Positions 17,053 through 26,348 of a stretch of 64,000 bases of DNA are shown piece after piece. The stretch is from Jejudonia soesokkakensis (GTDB taxonomy: Bacteria; Bacteroidota; Bacteroidia; Flavobacteriales; Flavobacteriaceae): the NCBI RefSeq assembly GCF_042664795.1, contig NZ_JBHTBN010000004.1, forward strand, positions 186,001 through 250,000. Direction: 5' to 3'. The position numbers and the translations under genes were made by a program. How positions within the stretch are numbered: position 1 is the first letter of the stretch; each line of letters begins with the position of its first letter. Below the pieces are notes generated by a model. That model ran no database searches. It was given only the letters and a program-made list of their open reading frames with translations, and was not told the origin of the DNA.

Positions 17053-18324
17053 ATGCAAAAACAGGTTTTCTTTATTCTCTTATTATGTATAATAGGAACT
17101 TCTCTATATGCACAGGAACCAGCTATACAGGTCGCAAAAGATTCTACCGCGACACGAGAAGAGAAAAAGGAAAGCCCCTTTAAATCTGGATTTTATCCAA
17201 TAGGATTTTTCGATATAGACCTCAAGTACATTATTAAATTAAATAATTATGAAGGATTTCGACTGGGAATTGGTGGAATTACAAATGAAAAGCTTTCTGA
17301 AAGTTTCAGGATTGGAGGTTATATGGCGTACGGTTTTAAAGATAAAGGATTTAAGTATAGTGTAGGAGGAGCGTATCGGATTAATGAAGAAACAAATACT
17401 TGGATTAATGGGTATTATATTGATGATATTAGAGAAATAGGCTCTTTTAATTATCTAACTGATGCCAGAGTGTATTCAGTTTTTGAACCTCGTCTAGTAA
17501 ATGTAACTCAATTTTATAAACACAAAACAGAGCAGGTTAACATTCAACATGAATTCTCAAAAAAGGTTCTTTCAGAGTTTCGTGTATCTCGTAGCGAAAT
17601 ACGCCAAATAGAAAATTATCAGTTTATCAATAACGGGCAACCCATTGAAAATTACGAGGTTTTTGAAACAACTGCTTCGGTAAGAATTAGCCCTAAGACC
17701 AACTTTTTCACTACTAAAGATGGTTTAGTGGAGTATTTTGATGGATTCCCAAAGTTTAGCGGGCAAATTACAAAAGGATACAGTGGCGTGCTTGGTAGTG
17801 ACTTTGATTACTATAAGTTTGGTTTAAAAATAGACTATTACATTAAGCGAACCGATTTATCTTCTACCAACTTTTTAGTAGAAGGTTTGCTTGCTACCGG
17901 AGACATTCCATTAACACATTTGTTTCATGCTTACCCAAATGCACCTACCAAAGAAACTATTTTACAACGATTTTCGGTTGCGGGAACCCGCAGTTTTGAA
18001 ACTATGTATTTTGGCGAGTTTTTTTCAGATAAATTAGTGATGTTTCAAGCAAAGCATAGCTTACGACGCTTCTACTTTTCAGATAAATTTAAGCCAGAAC
18101 TCGTATTTCTAACGAAACATGCTATTGGAAATCTGGATAATCCGGAGCAACATCAGGGAATTGGTTTTAAAACATTGGATCATATCTATAATGAGTCGGG
18201 AATTGAATTGAACAAACTCATTTTTGGTTTTGGATTGAGTTTTGCGTATCGATACGGCCATTTTGAGCTTCCTGAATTTGAGGACAATGTCTCCTTTAAA
18301 TTTACGTTCAATTTAAAGGTTTAA
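17053..18324 (+). CDS. DUF5686-like outer-membrane beta-barrel protein, short form
   Basis: Secreted to the outer membrane by a signal peptide (VFFILLLCIIGTSLYAQ). The 423 residues are strand-rich with many aromatic residues and match, from memory, the C-terminal barrel half of Bacteroidetes DUF5686/carboxypeptidase-regulatory-like proteins: EGFRLGIGGITNEKLSESFR, GGYMAYGFKDKGFKYSVGGA and TWINGYYIDDIREIG. Those proteins are normally about 800 residues with an N-terminal CarboxypepD_reg-like domain; here only the barrel follows the signal peptide. Function unknown; it is a single gene after the frr terminator. Confidence 0.65.
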   Translation: MQKQVFFILLLCIIGTSLYAQEPAIQVAKDSTATREEKKESPFKSGFYPIGFFDIDLKYIIKLNNYEGFRLGIGGITNEKLSESFRIGGYMAYGFKDKGFKYSVGGAYRINEETNTWINGYYIDDIREIGSFNYLTDARVYSVFEPRLVNVTQFYKHKTEQVNIQHEFSKKVLSEFRVSRSEIRQIENYQFINNGQPIENYEVFETTASVRISPKTNFFTTKDGLVEYFDGFPKFSGQITKGYSGVLGSDFDYYKFGLKIDYYIKRTDLSSTNFLVEGLLATGDIPLTHLFHAYPNAPTKETILQRFSVAGTRSFETMYFGEFFSDKLVMFQAKHSLRRFYFSDKFKPELVFLTKHAIGNLDNPEQHQGIGFKTLDHIYNESGIELNKLIFGFGLSFAYRYGHFELPEFEDNVSFKFTFNLKV

Positions 18325-18361
18325 AAACACTTCTATGGCTGGGCAGGCCATTCAATAATTG

Positions 18362-18369
18362 TACCTTTG
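18362..18369 (+). promoter_or_regulatory. -7 element upstream of RND exporter gene
   Basis: TACCTTTG matches TAnnTTTG exactly. It lies 20 bases before the TTG start at 18390 and supports that start, since no in-frame ATG is nearby. Confidence 0.55.
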
Positions 18370-18389
18370 TATTTTAATGTTTTCATTTT

Positions 18390-20798
18390 TTGAATAAACT
18401 ATTCAGCATCGGTTTTTGGAGCGCAGTTGCCCGATTTATTCTTCGGAATAGGACGTTGATCCTCATATTTATTGCTGTGATTACCGTACTTCTGGCCTTG
18501 CAGTGGAAAAACATGCGTTTTACGTATACTGAAGCAAATCTCCTTCCAGACGATCATCCTGTCAATGTAGAATATGATACTTTTTTGTCAAAGTTTGGTG
18601 AAGAGGGAAATCTTATCGTGATAGGAATTAAGGATTCTACTTTGTTTAAACCTGAAACGTTCAAAGCTTGGAATCAACTTGCACATGACATCAACTCTAA
18701 AGATGCAGTAGATCTTACGCTTTCTGTAGGGAATCTTCAGAAATTGGTAAAACGAAAGGACACCACTGCTTTTGCAATGGAACCTTTGGTTTTAGATACA
18801 ATATATTCCGAAGAAAACTTACAACAATTAGAATACGAACTTTTTGAAAGACTACCATTTTACGAGGGTTTAATATATAGTCCAGGTAAAACCTCAGTGA
18901 GAACTGCTGTGTATCTCAAAAAAGAGATTGTCAATACAGCAGGAAGAAAAGATTTTATCGTCAAGGAACTTATTCCTCTACTGGATACTTTTAAAGATGA
19001 AACGGGATTAACGGTACACACGTCTGGGATGCCTTATATTCGTACTTTGAACGCTCAAAACATCATCGACGAAATCGGGATGTTTATTGCAGCAGCTTTA
19101 CTGGTCACTTCATTAATATTTTTTTTCTTTTTTAGGTCATTCAGAGCCACATTAATTTCCATGATTACAGTAATCATAGGGGTAATGTGGGCATTTGGAA
19201 TTTTAGGTTTGTTACATTATGAGATTACGGTGCTTACAGCTTTAATTCCGCCGCTCATTATTGTAATAGGTATTCCCAATTGTATTTTTCTCATTAATAA
19301 ATACCAACAGGAAATTAAACAACATGGAAATCAGGCGAAGTCTTTACAACGCGTCATTGCCAAAGTAGGGAATGCAACCTTGATGACCAATGTGACTACA
19401 GCTTCGGGCTTTGCTACTTTTATTTTAACCAATAGCAAATTATTAAAAGAATTTGGTATTGTTGCTTCCATTTGTATCATTGCGATTTTCTTATTGAGTT
19501 TGTTCATCATTCCTATTGTATATAGTTATATGAACATTCCTAAATACAAGCATTTAAAGCATCTTAACAAAACATGGATCAACAGTTTTGTAGACTGGAT
19601 GGAGCGTATGGTGAAGCATCACAGTGTTGCTATTTATATTGCTTCGGTTACTTTACTTGCTACAGGGATTATTGGCATTTATAATATTAAAATCTCAGGA
19701 AGTCTTATTGAAGATATGCCCAAAAGCACTCAGTTTTTTAAAGATATTAGATTTTTTGAAAAGGAATATGAAGGTATTATGCCACTTGAGATATTAATTG
19801 ATACTAAACGAGAACGGGGAGTAATGAAGCTTGCCACCTTAAAACGTATGGATGAATTGCAGGAATATCTGGAGGAAATACCAGAACTGGCGAAACCTAT
19901 TTCTGCTGTGAACTTAATTAAATACTCTAAACAAGCCTATTATAATGGAAATCCAGAGTACTATCAATTGCCAAATAGCCAGGAACAAAGCTTTATACTA
20001 TCGTATGCAAAAAGTAGTGCTGGCGATACTAACCTTTTGAGTAGTTATGTGGATAGTACAGGCCAATATGCTCGTATTACTACATTCATGAAGGATACCG
20101 AAACAGATCGATTTGACAGAATAGAAGAAGATATAAAAGCAAAAATTGCTAAAGTATTTCCTGCGGAACGATATGAGGTTTCTGTAACAGGAAAAGCATT
20201 GGTTTTTCAGAAAGGGACAAAATATCTAGTGACAAATCTGGTCATTTCATTATCTCTCGCCATATTATTGATCGCTTTGTTTATGGCGTGGATGTTCCGA
20301 AGCTTTAGAATGATATTGGTATCGCTCTTACCCAATTTACTTCCGTTACTTATCACAGCTGGATTAATGGGCTTTTTGGGCATTCCTATAAAACCTTCCA
20401 CTATATTGGTGTTTAGTATTGCTTTTGGAATTTCGGTCGATGATACCATACACTTTCTTGCCAAATACCGACAAGAGCTTATTGCCAATAACTGGAAGAT
20501 CAAAAAATCTGTGTATGCAGCGCTCCGGGAAACCGGTGTGAGTATGTTTTATACCTCCATTGTCTTGTTCTTCGGTTTTTCAGTATTTACCATTTCCAGT
20601 TTTGGCGGAACAGTGGCCTTAGGAGCGTTAGTTTCAGTAACACTGGTATTTGCAATGCTTGCCAATTTATTACTCCTGCCAGCTTTATTACTTTCATTAG
20701 AAAAAAGTATCGCTAACAAGAGAACATTTAAGAAGCCTGCCTTAAAGATTTTTCCAGATTCTGAAGACGAAGAAGCTGAAAATGCTTCAGAAAATTAG
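18390..20798 (+). CDS. RND-superfamily (MMPL/patched-like) exporter
   Basis: Inner-membrane proton-driven exporter, probably for lipids or other hydrophobic compounds. The 802 residues have the duplicated RND layout: one membrane helix (about 17-37), a periplasmic loop, five helices (about 230-390), then helix 7 near 410, a second loop and five more helices to 770. The conserved charged motif in the second half reads FGISVDDTIHFLAKY. The start is TTG at 18390. The Asp/Glu-rich C-terminus (DSEDEEAENASEN) is cytoplasmic. It stands alone between the barrel gene and asnS, so its substrate cannot be guessed. Confidence 0.85.
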   Translation: MNKLFSIGFWSAVARFILRNRTLILIFIAVITVLLALQWKNMRFTYTEANLLPDDHPVNVEYDTFLSKFGEEGNLIVIGIKDSTLFKPETFKAWNQLAHDINSKDAVDLTLSVGNLQKLVKRKDTTAFAMEPLVLDTIYSEENLQQLEYELFERLPFYEGLIYSPGKTSVRTAVYLKKEIVNTAGRKDFIVKELIPLLDTFKDETGLTVHTSGMPYIRTLNAQNIIDEIGMFIAAALLVTSLIFFFFFRSFRATLISMITVIIGVMWAFGILGLLHYEITVLTALIPPLIIVIGIPNCIFLINKYQQEIKQHGNQAKSLQRVIAKVGNATLMTNVTTASGFATFILTNSKLLKEFGIVASICIIAIFLLSLFIIPIVYSYMNIPKYKHLKHLNKTWINSFVDWMERMVKHHSVAIYIASVTLLATGIIGIYNIKISGSLIEDMPKSTQFFKDIRFFEKEYEGIMPLEILIDTKRERGVMKLATLKRMDELQEYLEEIPELAKPISAVNLIKYSKQAYYNGNPEYYQLPNSQEQSFILSYAKSSAGDTNLLSSYVDSTGQYARITTFMKDTETDRFDRIEEDIKAKIAKVFPAERYEVSVTGKALVFQKGTKYLVTNLVISLSLAILLIALFMAWMFRSFRMILVSLLPNLLPLLITAGLMGFLGIPIKPSTILVFSIAFGISVDDTIHFLAKYRQELIANNWKIKKSVYAALRETGVSMFYTSIVLFFGFSVFTISSFGGTVALGALVSVTLVFAMLANLLLLPALLLSLEKSIANKRTFKKPALKIFPDSEDEEAENASEN

Positions 20799-20831
20799 AA
20801 TTGAAAAATTTCGGTTTCAGAATTAAACAAA

Positions 20832-20839
20832 TATCTTTG
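20832..20839 (+). promoter_or_regulatory. -7 element of asnS promoter
   Basis: TATCTTTG matches TAnnTTTG exactly, 19 bases before the asnS ATG. Confidence 0.55.
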
Positions 20840-20857
20840 CAGCCTTATTAAAATACT

Positions 20858-22300
20858 ATGAAACACACAGCTATTAGTCAGATTTTAAAAATGGAACCTT
20901 CGTTACATGAAGTTACTGTAAAAGGGTGGGTACGTTCTTTTAGAAGCAATCGCTTTATTGCCGTAAATGATGGTTCTACGATTCATAATCTACAATGTGT
21001 AATAGACTTTTCAACTTTTGATGAAGAAGTTTTAAAGCAAATCACTACGGGAGCCGCTATTGAAGTAACTGGACAATTGGTTGAAAGCCAGGGGCAAGGT
21101 CAATCTGTAGAAATACAGGCTTCTAGCGTACGTGTGTTGGGTACTGCAGACCCAGAGGAGGTAAAGCTTACCATTTTGTCTCCAAAGCGTCATACACTTG
21201 AAAAATTAAGAGAACAGGCGCATTTAAGGGTGCGAACCAATACTTTTGGAGCGGTAATGCGGTTGCGTTCAAAATTAGCGTTTGCAGTGCATCAATATTT
21301 CCAAAATAATGGGTTCTACTACATGAATGCTCCTATCATTACGGGAAGTGATGCCGAAGGTGCTGGCGAAATGTTTAAGGTCACGGCGATGGATCTTAAG
21401 AACACAAAAAAAACAGAGGATGGTAAGGTAGATTTTTCTGAAGATTTCTTTGAAAAAGAGACAAATCTTACCGTAAGTGGACAGCTTGAAGCTGAAACAT
21501 ATGCGATGGGATTAGGAAAAGTTTATACTTTTGGCCCTACGTTTAGAGCCGAAAATTCTAACACTTCAAGACATTTGGCCGAATTCTGGATGATTGAACC
21601 TGAGATCGCTTTTTGCGACTTGCATGGTAACATGGATCTGGCTGAAGATTTTATCAAATATGTGGTAAAGTATGCACTAGATAATTGTCAAGATGATTTG
21701 GAATTTCTTGAAAACAGACTTTTGGATGAAGAAAAAAGTAAGCCACAGGCAGAACGCAGCGAGATGACCTTACGTGATAAATTAAGTTTTATTGTAGACA
21801 ATAATTTTAAGCGTGTAAGTTATACAGAAGCCATTGATATTTTGAAACGATCGAAGCCTAATCAGAAAAAGAAATTCAAATATATTATCGAGGAGTGGGG
21901 TGCAGATCTTCAAAGTGAGCATGAACGCTATTTGGTAGAAAAGCATTTTAAATGTCCTGTAATTCTTTTTGATTACCCAGCAACCATCAAAGCATTTTAT
22001 ATGCGGTTAAACGACGATGGAAAGACCGTACGAGCCATGGATGTACTTTTTCCAGGAATTGGTGAGATTGTAGGTGGAAGTCAGCGTGAGGAACGGTATG
22101 ACGTTTTAAAAGAGAAAATGAAGGCGATGGACATTAGCGAAGAAGAGCTATACTGGTATCTTGATTTGCGTAAATTTGGTACTTGTGTGCATAGTGGGTT
22201 TGGACTAGGATTTGAGCGTTTGGTTCAATTCGTTACAGGTATGGGAAATATAAGAGATGTGATCCCTTATCCGCGTACGCCAGGAAATGCCGCTTTCTAA
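20858..22300 (+). CDS. asnS: Asparaginyl-tRNA synthetase
   Basis: Charges tRNA-Asn; class II synthetase of the Asp/Asn/Lys subgroup. In 480 residues, the N-terminal OB-fold anticodon domain (about 15-105, VKGWVRSFRSNRFIAVNDGS) is followed by the catalytic core: FRAENSNTSRHLAEFWMIEPE spans class II motif 2 and GLGFERLVQFVTGMGNIRDV includes motif 3, with the C-terminal end VIPYPRTPGNA typical of AsnRS. A terminator follows. Confidence 0.97.
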   Translation: MKHTAISQILKMEPSLHEVTVKGWVRSFRSNRFIAVNDGSTIHNLQCVIDFSTFDEEVLKQITTGAAIEVTGQLVESQGQGQSVEIQASSVRVLGTADPEEVKLTILSPKRHTLEKLREQAHLRVRTNTFGAVMRLRSKLAFAVHQYFQNNGFYYMNAPIITGSDAEGAGEMFKVTAMDLKNTKKTEDGKVDFSEDFFEKETNLTVSGQLEAETYAMGLGKVYTFGPTFRAENSNTSRHLAEFWMIEPEIAFCDLHGNMDLAEDFIKYVVKYALDNCQDDLEFLENRLLDEEKSKPQAERSEMTLRDKLSFIVDNNFKRVSYTEAIDILKRSKPNQKKKFKYIIEEWGADLQSEHERYLVEKHFKCPVILFDYPATIKAFYMRLNDDGKTVRAMDVLFPGIGEIVGGSQREERYDVLKEKMKAMDISEEELYWYLDLRKFGTCVHSGFGLGFERLVQFVTGMGNIRDVIPYPRTPGNAAF

Positions 22301-22325
22301 GGTATAAATTCACAACATTATATTA

Positions 22326-22365
22326 AAACCAGCTACAAATCTGCGAGATATAGCTGGTTTTTTTT
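22326..22365 (+). terminator. Intrinsic terminator of asnS
   Basis: AAACCAGCTA and TAGCTGGTTT form a ten-pair stem around a 15-base loop, followed by a run of T. Confidence 0.88.
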
Positions 22366-22389
22366 AATTTTATAGTAACTTAGATACGT

Positions 22390-23850
22390 ATGCTAAAACA
22401 ACAGTTAAATTTTAAATTATCACAAAAACTTTCTCCTCAACAAATCCAGTTGATGAAGTTGATTCAGTTGCCTACACAGGCTTTTGAACAACGTATTTCA
22501 CAGGAAATGAATGAGAATCCGGCTTTAGAAGGTGGAAAAGAAGAGGAGGAGAAATTTGATGAAGATTTTGAAGAGGATTATGGAGAAGACTATGATGATG
22601 GAACTGAAACCATTGAAACAGAAATCAACGTAGATGACTATTTAAGTGACGATGAAACTCCAAGCTACAAGCTTTCTGCCAATAATTATAGTGCAGATGA
22701 TGAAGACAAGCAAACACCGTATGCTTCAGGCACCTCATTTAATCAACATTTGTTACAACAACTCAATACCTATAGGTTTACTGAGGAAGAAGAGGAAATC
22801 GCAAAATTTCTAGTTGGAAGTGTTGATGAAAGCGGCTACATACGTAGAGATATTCAGGATATTGTAGATGATCTTGCCTTCACTCAAAATGTATATACTT
22901 CCGAAGAAAAAATAGAAAAGGTTCTTGATATTGTTCAGGATTTAGATCCAGCTGGCGTCGGGGCCCGAAATCTTGAAGAATGTTTGTTATTACAGTTATA
23001 CAGAAAAGAACCTACTGCGTCTGTTGCATTGGCCACCAAAATCATTGAAGAAAGTTTTGATCATTTTTCAAAAAAACATTACAAGAAACTACTTCAAAAA
23101 TTTGATATTACTGAGGATCAACTTAGAGGTGCTATTTCTGAAATAGAACATTTGAACCCAAAGCCAGGAGGAGCTATTGCTGGTAATACCAGAATGGTTG
23201 AACATGTTGTGCCCGATTTTACGATTAAGATTGTTGATGGAGAATTGGATTTGACGCTCAATGGTAGAAATGCACCAGAAATGCATGTTTCTAGAGAATA
23301 TACCAATATGTTAAAAGGGTATAAGGACTCAAAAAATAAAACCAAATCTCAAAAAGATGCGGTAATGTTTATAAAGCAAAAATTGGATGCTGCTAAGTGG
23401 TTTATTGATGCAATTAAGCAACGACAACAAACTCTTTTTGTAACCATGAATTCTATAATGCATTATCAGAAGGAGTTTTTTTTAACAGGTGACGAACGAA
23501 AGTTACGTCCTATGATTCTAAAGGACATTGCAGATGAAATTGATATGGACGTTTCTACAGTTTCACGTGTAGCGAATAGTAAATATGTAGATACTCCATA
23601 TGGTACAAAACTTATTAAAGAGTTTTTTAGTGAGTCAATGACAAATGATCAAGGGGAAGAAGTATCGACTAGAGAGATCAAGAAAATACTTGAAATCACA
23701 ATTTCTGAAGAGGATAAACGAAAGCCTTATACAGATGATAAACTGGCAAAAATCTTAAAGGAAAAAGGATATCCAATAGCACGAAGGACAGTTGCCAAAT
23801 ACCGGGAGCAATTAGATTTACCAGTTGCCAGACTTCGAAAAGAAATCTGA
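22390..23850 (+). CDS. rpoN: RNA polymerase sigma-54 factor
   Basis: Alternative sigma factor that recognises -24/-12 promoters and needs AAA+ activators. The 486 residues show the Gln/Leu-rich N-terminal activator region (KLSPQQIQLMKLIQLPTQAF), an acidic linker (about 55-115), the core-binding domain (DLDPAGVGARNLEECLLLQL), and the DNA-binding domain with the complete RpoN box ARRTVAKYRE near the C-terminus. The helix-turn-helix region reads IADEIDMDVSTVSRVANSKY. Its stop overlaps the next ATG by one base. No activator protein is seen in the window. Confidence 0.97.
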   Translation: MLKQQLNFKLSQKLSPQQIQLMKLIQLPTQAFEQRISQEMNENPALEGGKEEEEKFDEDFEEDYGEDYDDGTETIETEINVDDYLSDDETPSYKLSANNYSADDEDKQTPYASGTSFNQHLLQQLNTYRFTEEEEEIAKFLVGSVDESGYIRRDIQDIVDDLAFTQNVYTSEEKIEKVLDIVQDLDPAGVGARNLEECLLLQLYRKEPTASVALATKIIEESFDHFSKKHYKKLLQKFDITEDQLRGAISEIEHLNPKPGGAIAGNTRMVEHVVPDFTIKIVDGELDLTLNGRNAPEMHVSREYTNMLKGYKDSKNKTKSQKDAVMFIKQKLDAAKWFIDAIKQRQQTLFVTMNSIMHYQKEFFLTGDERKLRPMILKDIADEIDMDVSTVSRVANSKYVDTPYGTKLIKEFFSESMTNDQGEEVSTREIKKILEITISEEDKRKPYTDDKLAKILKEKGYPIARRTVAKYREQLDLPVARLRKEI

Positions 23851-24455
23851 TGAATTTTTTATTAAGAGTAGGCGCTTATATCCTGCACCCATTATTAATG
23901 CCTTTGATTGGCGTTATTATATATTATTATAGTACCCCTAGATTTGTAGAATTACCATTTATTCAGGCAAAAGTTTTAGCAGTGCTCATCCTTACAGTGC
24001 TAATTCCACTTATTTTATTCTTTTTGCTGAAAAACTTAGGTGTGATCGACTCCATTCATTTAAGCAAGGTTAAGGAACGTATCATGCCACTCATTATACA
24101 AATTGTGTTACTGGTATTAATTGTCAAAATTGTATTTAATGTTTTTGACAGTCCTGAAATGTATTATTTTTTTATAGGAATTCTATTTTCTACTAGTACA
24201 GCATTAGTTTTAGCATTTTTTAAGATCAAAGCGAGCCTTCATCAAATGGGAATTGCTGGTGTAACCATGTTTCTTATTGCGTTGAGTATCCATTTTGAAA
24301 TTAACTTATTGCTCTGGATTGCCTTATTCCTAATCGGGAACGGATGGGTCGCAACCTCAAGGTTGCATACAACTTCTCATACTATGCCCGAACTTATTGT
24401 AGGATTTTTTATTGGAGTTATTCCTCAGCTGCTAATGGTAAACTTCTGGTTATAA
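23850..24455 (+). CDS. PAP2-like membrane protein with degenerate catalytic motifs
   Basis: Integral membrane protein of 201 residues with about six helices. It carries remnants of the PAP2 lipid-phosphatase motifs: KVKERIMP in place of KxxxxxxRP, SLHQ in place of PSGH, and SRLHTTSHTMPE close to SRxxxxxHxxxD. The central PSGH is lost, so catalysis is uncertain. It overlaps rpoN by one base and is probably cotranscribed with it. Its stop codon abuts the stop of the convergent porT gene. Confidence 0.6.
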   Translation: MNFLLRVGAYILHPLLMPLIGVIIYYYSTPRFVELPFIQAKVLAVLILTVLIPLILFFLLKNLGVIDSIHLSKVKERIMPLIIQIVLLVLIVKIVFNVFDSPEMYYFFIGILFSTSTALVLAFFKIKASLHQMGIAGVTMFLIALSIHFEINLLLWIALFLIGNGWVATSRLHTTSHTMPELIVGFFIGVIPQLLMVNFWL

Positions 24456-25163
24456 GATATAAAACATAAGCCCAAGCTTTATAGTTTTTAGACTTACATC
24501 TTGACCATCTGTAGTGAGTGCGTTTTTAAAGAATGGATTAATGCTATAATGTGCGAAAAGATTGAATGTATTATAGCCAAAGCTTAATGTTGCGCCTAAT
24601 CGAAGCGGTTCGAATTCAGGGATATCTGTTTGGAAAACTTCATTTCCTGGTTGTTTAAAAGTAGTTTTATAGTGGTATACATATCCTATTTTCATTCCGG
24701 CATACACCCGCCAAAACTTATACGTAGATGCTGTAGAACTGCGCCATCTAAATTCTATGGGAGCGTCAATGCTATAAACAGAGATTCTATTTCGATCATA
24801 ATTGACCTCGCTGCTGTTGAGTACTGTAAAGATAGTTTCTTCTGAATCTTCTTCACCAATAAAAAGATTTTGTCCGTACGTATCAAAAGATACCCCTGCA
24901 CCTATAGCAATGGCTATGTTTCTTCTTTTATTAATAGGCATATCTCTAAGGTATCCCAACTGAAGACCTCCAGAAAGCCCTTGAATTTCCACTCCAACAG
25001 GTTTATCTGATAGGATGTTATAATTAATTCCGAAATAAAATTGATCTTCACGATATAGTGAATCGATTTCTTTTGAAAAAGGACCGCTAGGTTCCTGCCC
25101 AATGCAATTGATAATGGGAGAAAGTAATAGTAAATAAAATAAAATAGCAGTGGCTTTTATCAT
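24450..25163 (-). CDS. porT: PorT-family outer-membrane beta-barrel protein
   Basis: Probable component of type IX secretion (PorT/SprT), required in Bacteroidetes for secretion of adhesins and enzymes. The 237 residues have an N-terminal signal peptide ending near GQEPSG, and a strand-rich barrel pattern: QFYFGINYNILSDKPVGVEI, GGLQLGYLRDMPINKRRNIA, IAIGAGVSFDTYGQN, and a final strand ending in FYIL. The position next to exbB/exbD and rpoN agrees with what I recall of flavobacterial genomes. It has its own likely -7 box and a terminator separates it from exbD. The general call is firm, the PorT name less so. Confidence 0.75.
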   Translation of the reverse strand: MIKATAILFYLLLLSPIINCIGQEPSGPFSKEIDSLYREDQFYFGINYNILSDKPVGVEIQGLSGGLQLGYLRDMPINKRRNIAIAIGAGVSFDTYGQNLFIGEEDSEETIFTVLNSSEVNYDRNRISVYSIDAPIEFRWRSSTASTYKFWRVYAGMKIGYVYHYKTTFKQPGNEVFQTDIPEFEPLRLGATLSFGYNTFNLFAHYSINPFFKNALTTDGQDVSLKTIKLGLMFYIL

Positions 25164-25167
25164 ATGC

Positions 25168-25175
25168 TAAAGATA
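25168..25175 (-). promoter_or_regulatory. Putative -7 element upstream of porT
   Basis: On the reverse strand TATCTTTA is one base from TAnnTTTG, very close to the porT ATG, so the leader would be nearly absent; weak call. Confidence 0.3.
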
Positions 25176-25202
25176 CATTTTATTAAGAGGTATAAAAACG
25201 AA

Positions 25203-25231
25203 AAAACGCCCTGAAAATTTCAAGGCGTTTT
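25203..25231 (-). terminator. Terminator of the exbB-exbD operon
   Basis: AAAACGCC (25203-25210) pairs with GGCGTTTT (25224-25231). On the reverse strand the stem is followed by TT and later T-rich sequence. It lies between exbD and porT. Confidence 0.7.
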
Positions 25232-25250
25232 AAAAATGTATAAGGATGTT

Positions 25251-25724
25251 TTATTGATCCAGTTCTGTACCTGGAGATGTAATATATATAAGTTTCAACA
25301 TATTAAGATCTCTTAGTTCTTGCTTAATATCGGTTACAAGTCCTGTATTGGTTTCTTCATCAACTTTTAAAGCTACCATTACTCTGTCTTGAAGCTCTGG
25401 ACGTAATTTTGCACGCGCCTCTGTTAAAGCAAATTTCAAGCTATTTACATCGGTGTATTTATCACCTATCTGAATTTTACCTTCTGTACCATACTTGTCT
25501 GTATAACGAGCACTAGGCTTACCAGCATAGATATAAACGGCTCTGTCTTTCTGTAATTTCTCAACTTGATCTGCTTTAGGGAGTTGATTCTTTACCAAGA
25601 GATTATTGTCTCTCAATACAGTAACTACCATAAAGAAGAATAAAAGCATAAATACAATATCTGGTAATGACGCTGTATTTACGGGAGGTAATTCCCCACC
25701 TTTTTTCTTATTAAACTTTGACAT
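25251..25724 (-). CDS. exbD: ExbD/TolR-family biopolymer transporter (second copy)
   Basis: Part of the proton channel that powers TonB-type or Tol-type outer-membrane processes. The 157 residues have a basic N-terminus, one membrane helix (about 20-42, SLPDIVFMLLFFFMVVTVL) with the essential Asp in SLPD, and a periplasmic domain with DRAVYIYAGKPSARY and VMVALKVDEETNTGLVTDIK. It lies 11 bases after the first exbD copy. Paired, non-identical ExbD proteins are common in Bacteroidetes. Confidence 0.88.
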   Translation of the reverse strand: MSKFNKKKGGELPPVNTASLPDIVFMLLFFFMVVTVLRDNNLLVKNQLPKADQVEKLQKDRAVYIYAGKPSARYTDKYGTEGKIQIGDKYTDVNSLKFALTEARAKLRPELQDRVMVALKVDEETNTGLVTDIKQELRDLNMLKLIYITSPGTELDQ

Positions 25725-25735
25725 ATTTTAAATTT

Positions 25736-26347
25736 TTATTGTCCAGATTTTTTTGGTTCCGCTTCAGACAGCTTAAGAGGGAATAGTTTCTGAATGTTCT
25801 CAAGTTTTTCAGTGTAATTATCTACTTGAGAGTCGGAAATTTTCCCTTCATCAATCTGTTGTTTAATTTCTGTGAATTTCCATCCGTATAAACGTTGTGA
25901 CTCTCTATTTCTTAAAAAATTGTAGGCTGCTACTAATTCATTTTGAACAGCGATGTACATTTTATAAGAAGTTAATCGGTCGTTCTGAACAGAAATTACA
26001 GCTTTATCTGGATTGTCTGATGATTCTGGATCACGCCTTCCTTGACAGTAAGTACATTGTGCAGCAATACCTCCATTATCTAAAAAATCGATTGCGGCTT
26101 GTCGAAGATCCTTAAGCTCCATAAGCTCTTCTTCAACTAACAATTGATCACTTTTGTTTACGTTAACAATAAAAACGTTTTTCTCTTTCAATATCGGTGG
26201 ATCCACTACATCTTCATTGGGTGGAAGCTGCCTTGCGATACCCTTATCTTTCTCGATTGTAGTTGTTACAAGGAAGAAAATAAGTAGTAAGAAGGCAATA
26301 TCTGCCATAGATCCTGCATTTACTTCAGGTGCTGATCTTCTTGCCAT
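25736..26347 (-). CDS. exbD: ExbD/TolR-family biopolymer transporter (first copy)
   Basis: At 203 residues this copy is longer than its neighbour. The N-terminal helix contains MADIAFLLLIFFLVTTT with the conserved proton-path Asp. The periplasmic part has VFIVNVNKSDQLLV and an insertion with CTYC, two cysteines able to form a disulfide or bind metal, which is unusual for ExbD. It is one base from the small membrane-protein gene and probably forms a heteromeric stalk with the next ExbD in the same motor. Confidence 0.88.
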   Translation of the reverse strand: MARRSAPEVNAGSMADIAFLLLIFFLVTTTIEKDKGIARQLPPNEDVVDPPILKEKNVFIVNVNKSDQLLVEEELMELKDLRQAAIDFLDNGGIAAQCTYCQGRRDPESSDNPDKAVISVQNDRLTSYKMYIAVQNELVAAYNFLRNRESQRLYGWKFTEIKQQIDEGKISDSQVDNYTEKLENIQKLFPLKLSEAEPKKSGQ

Positions 26348-26348
26348 G

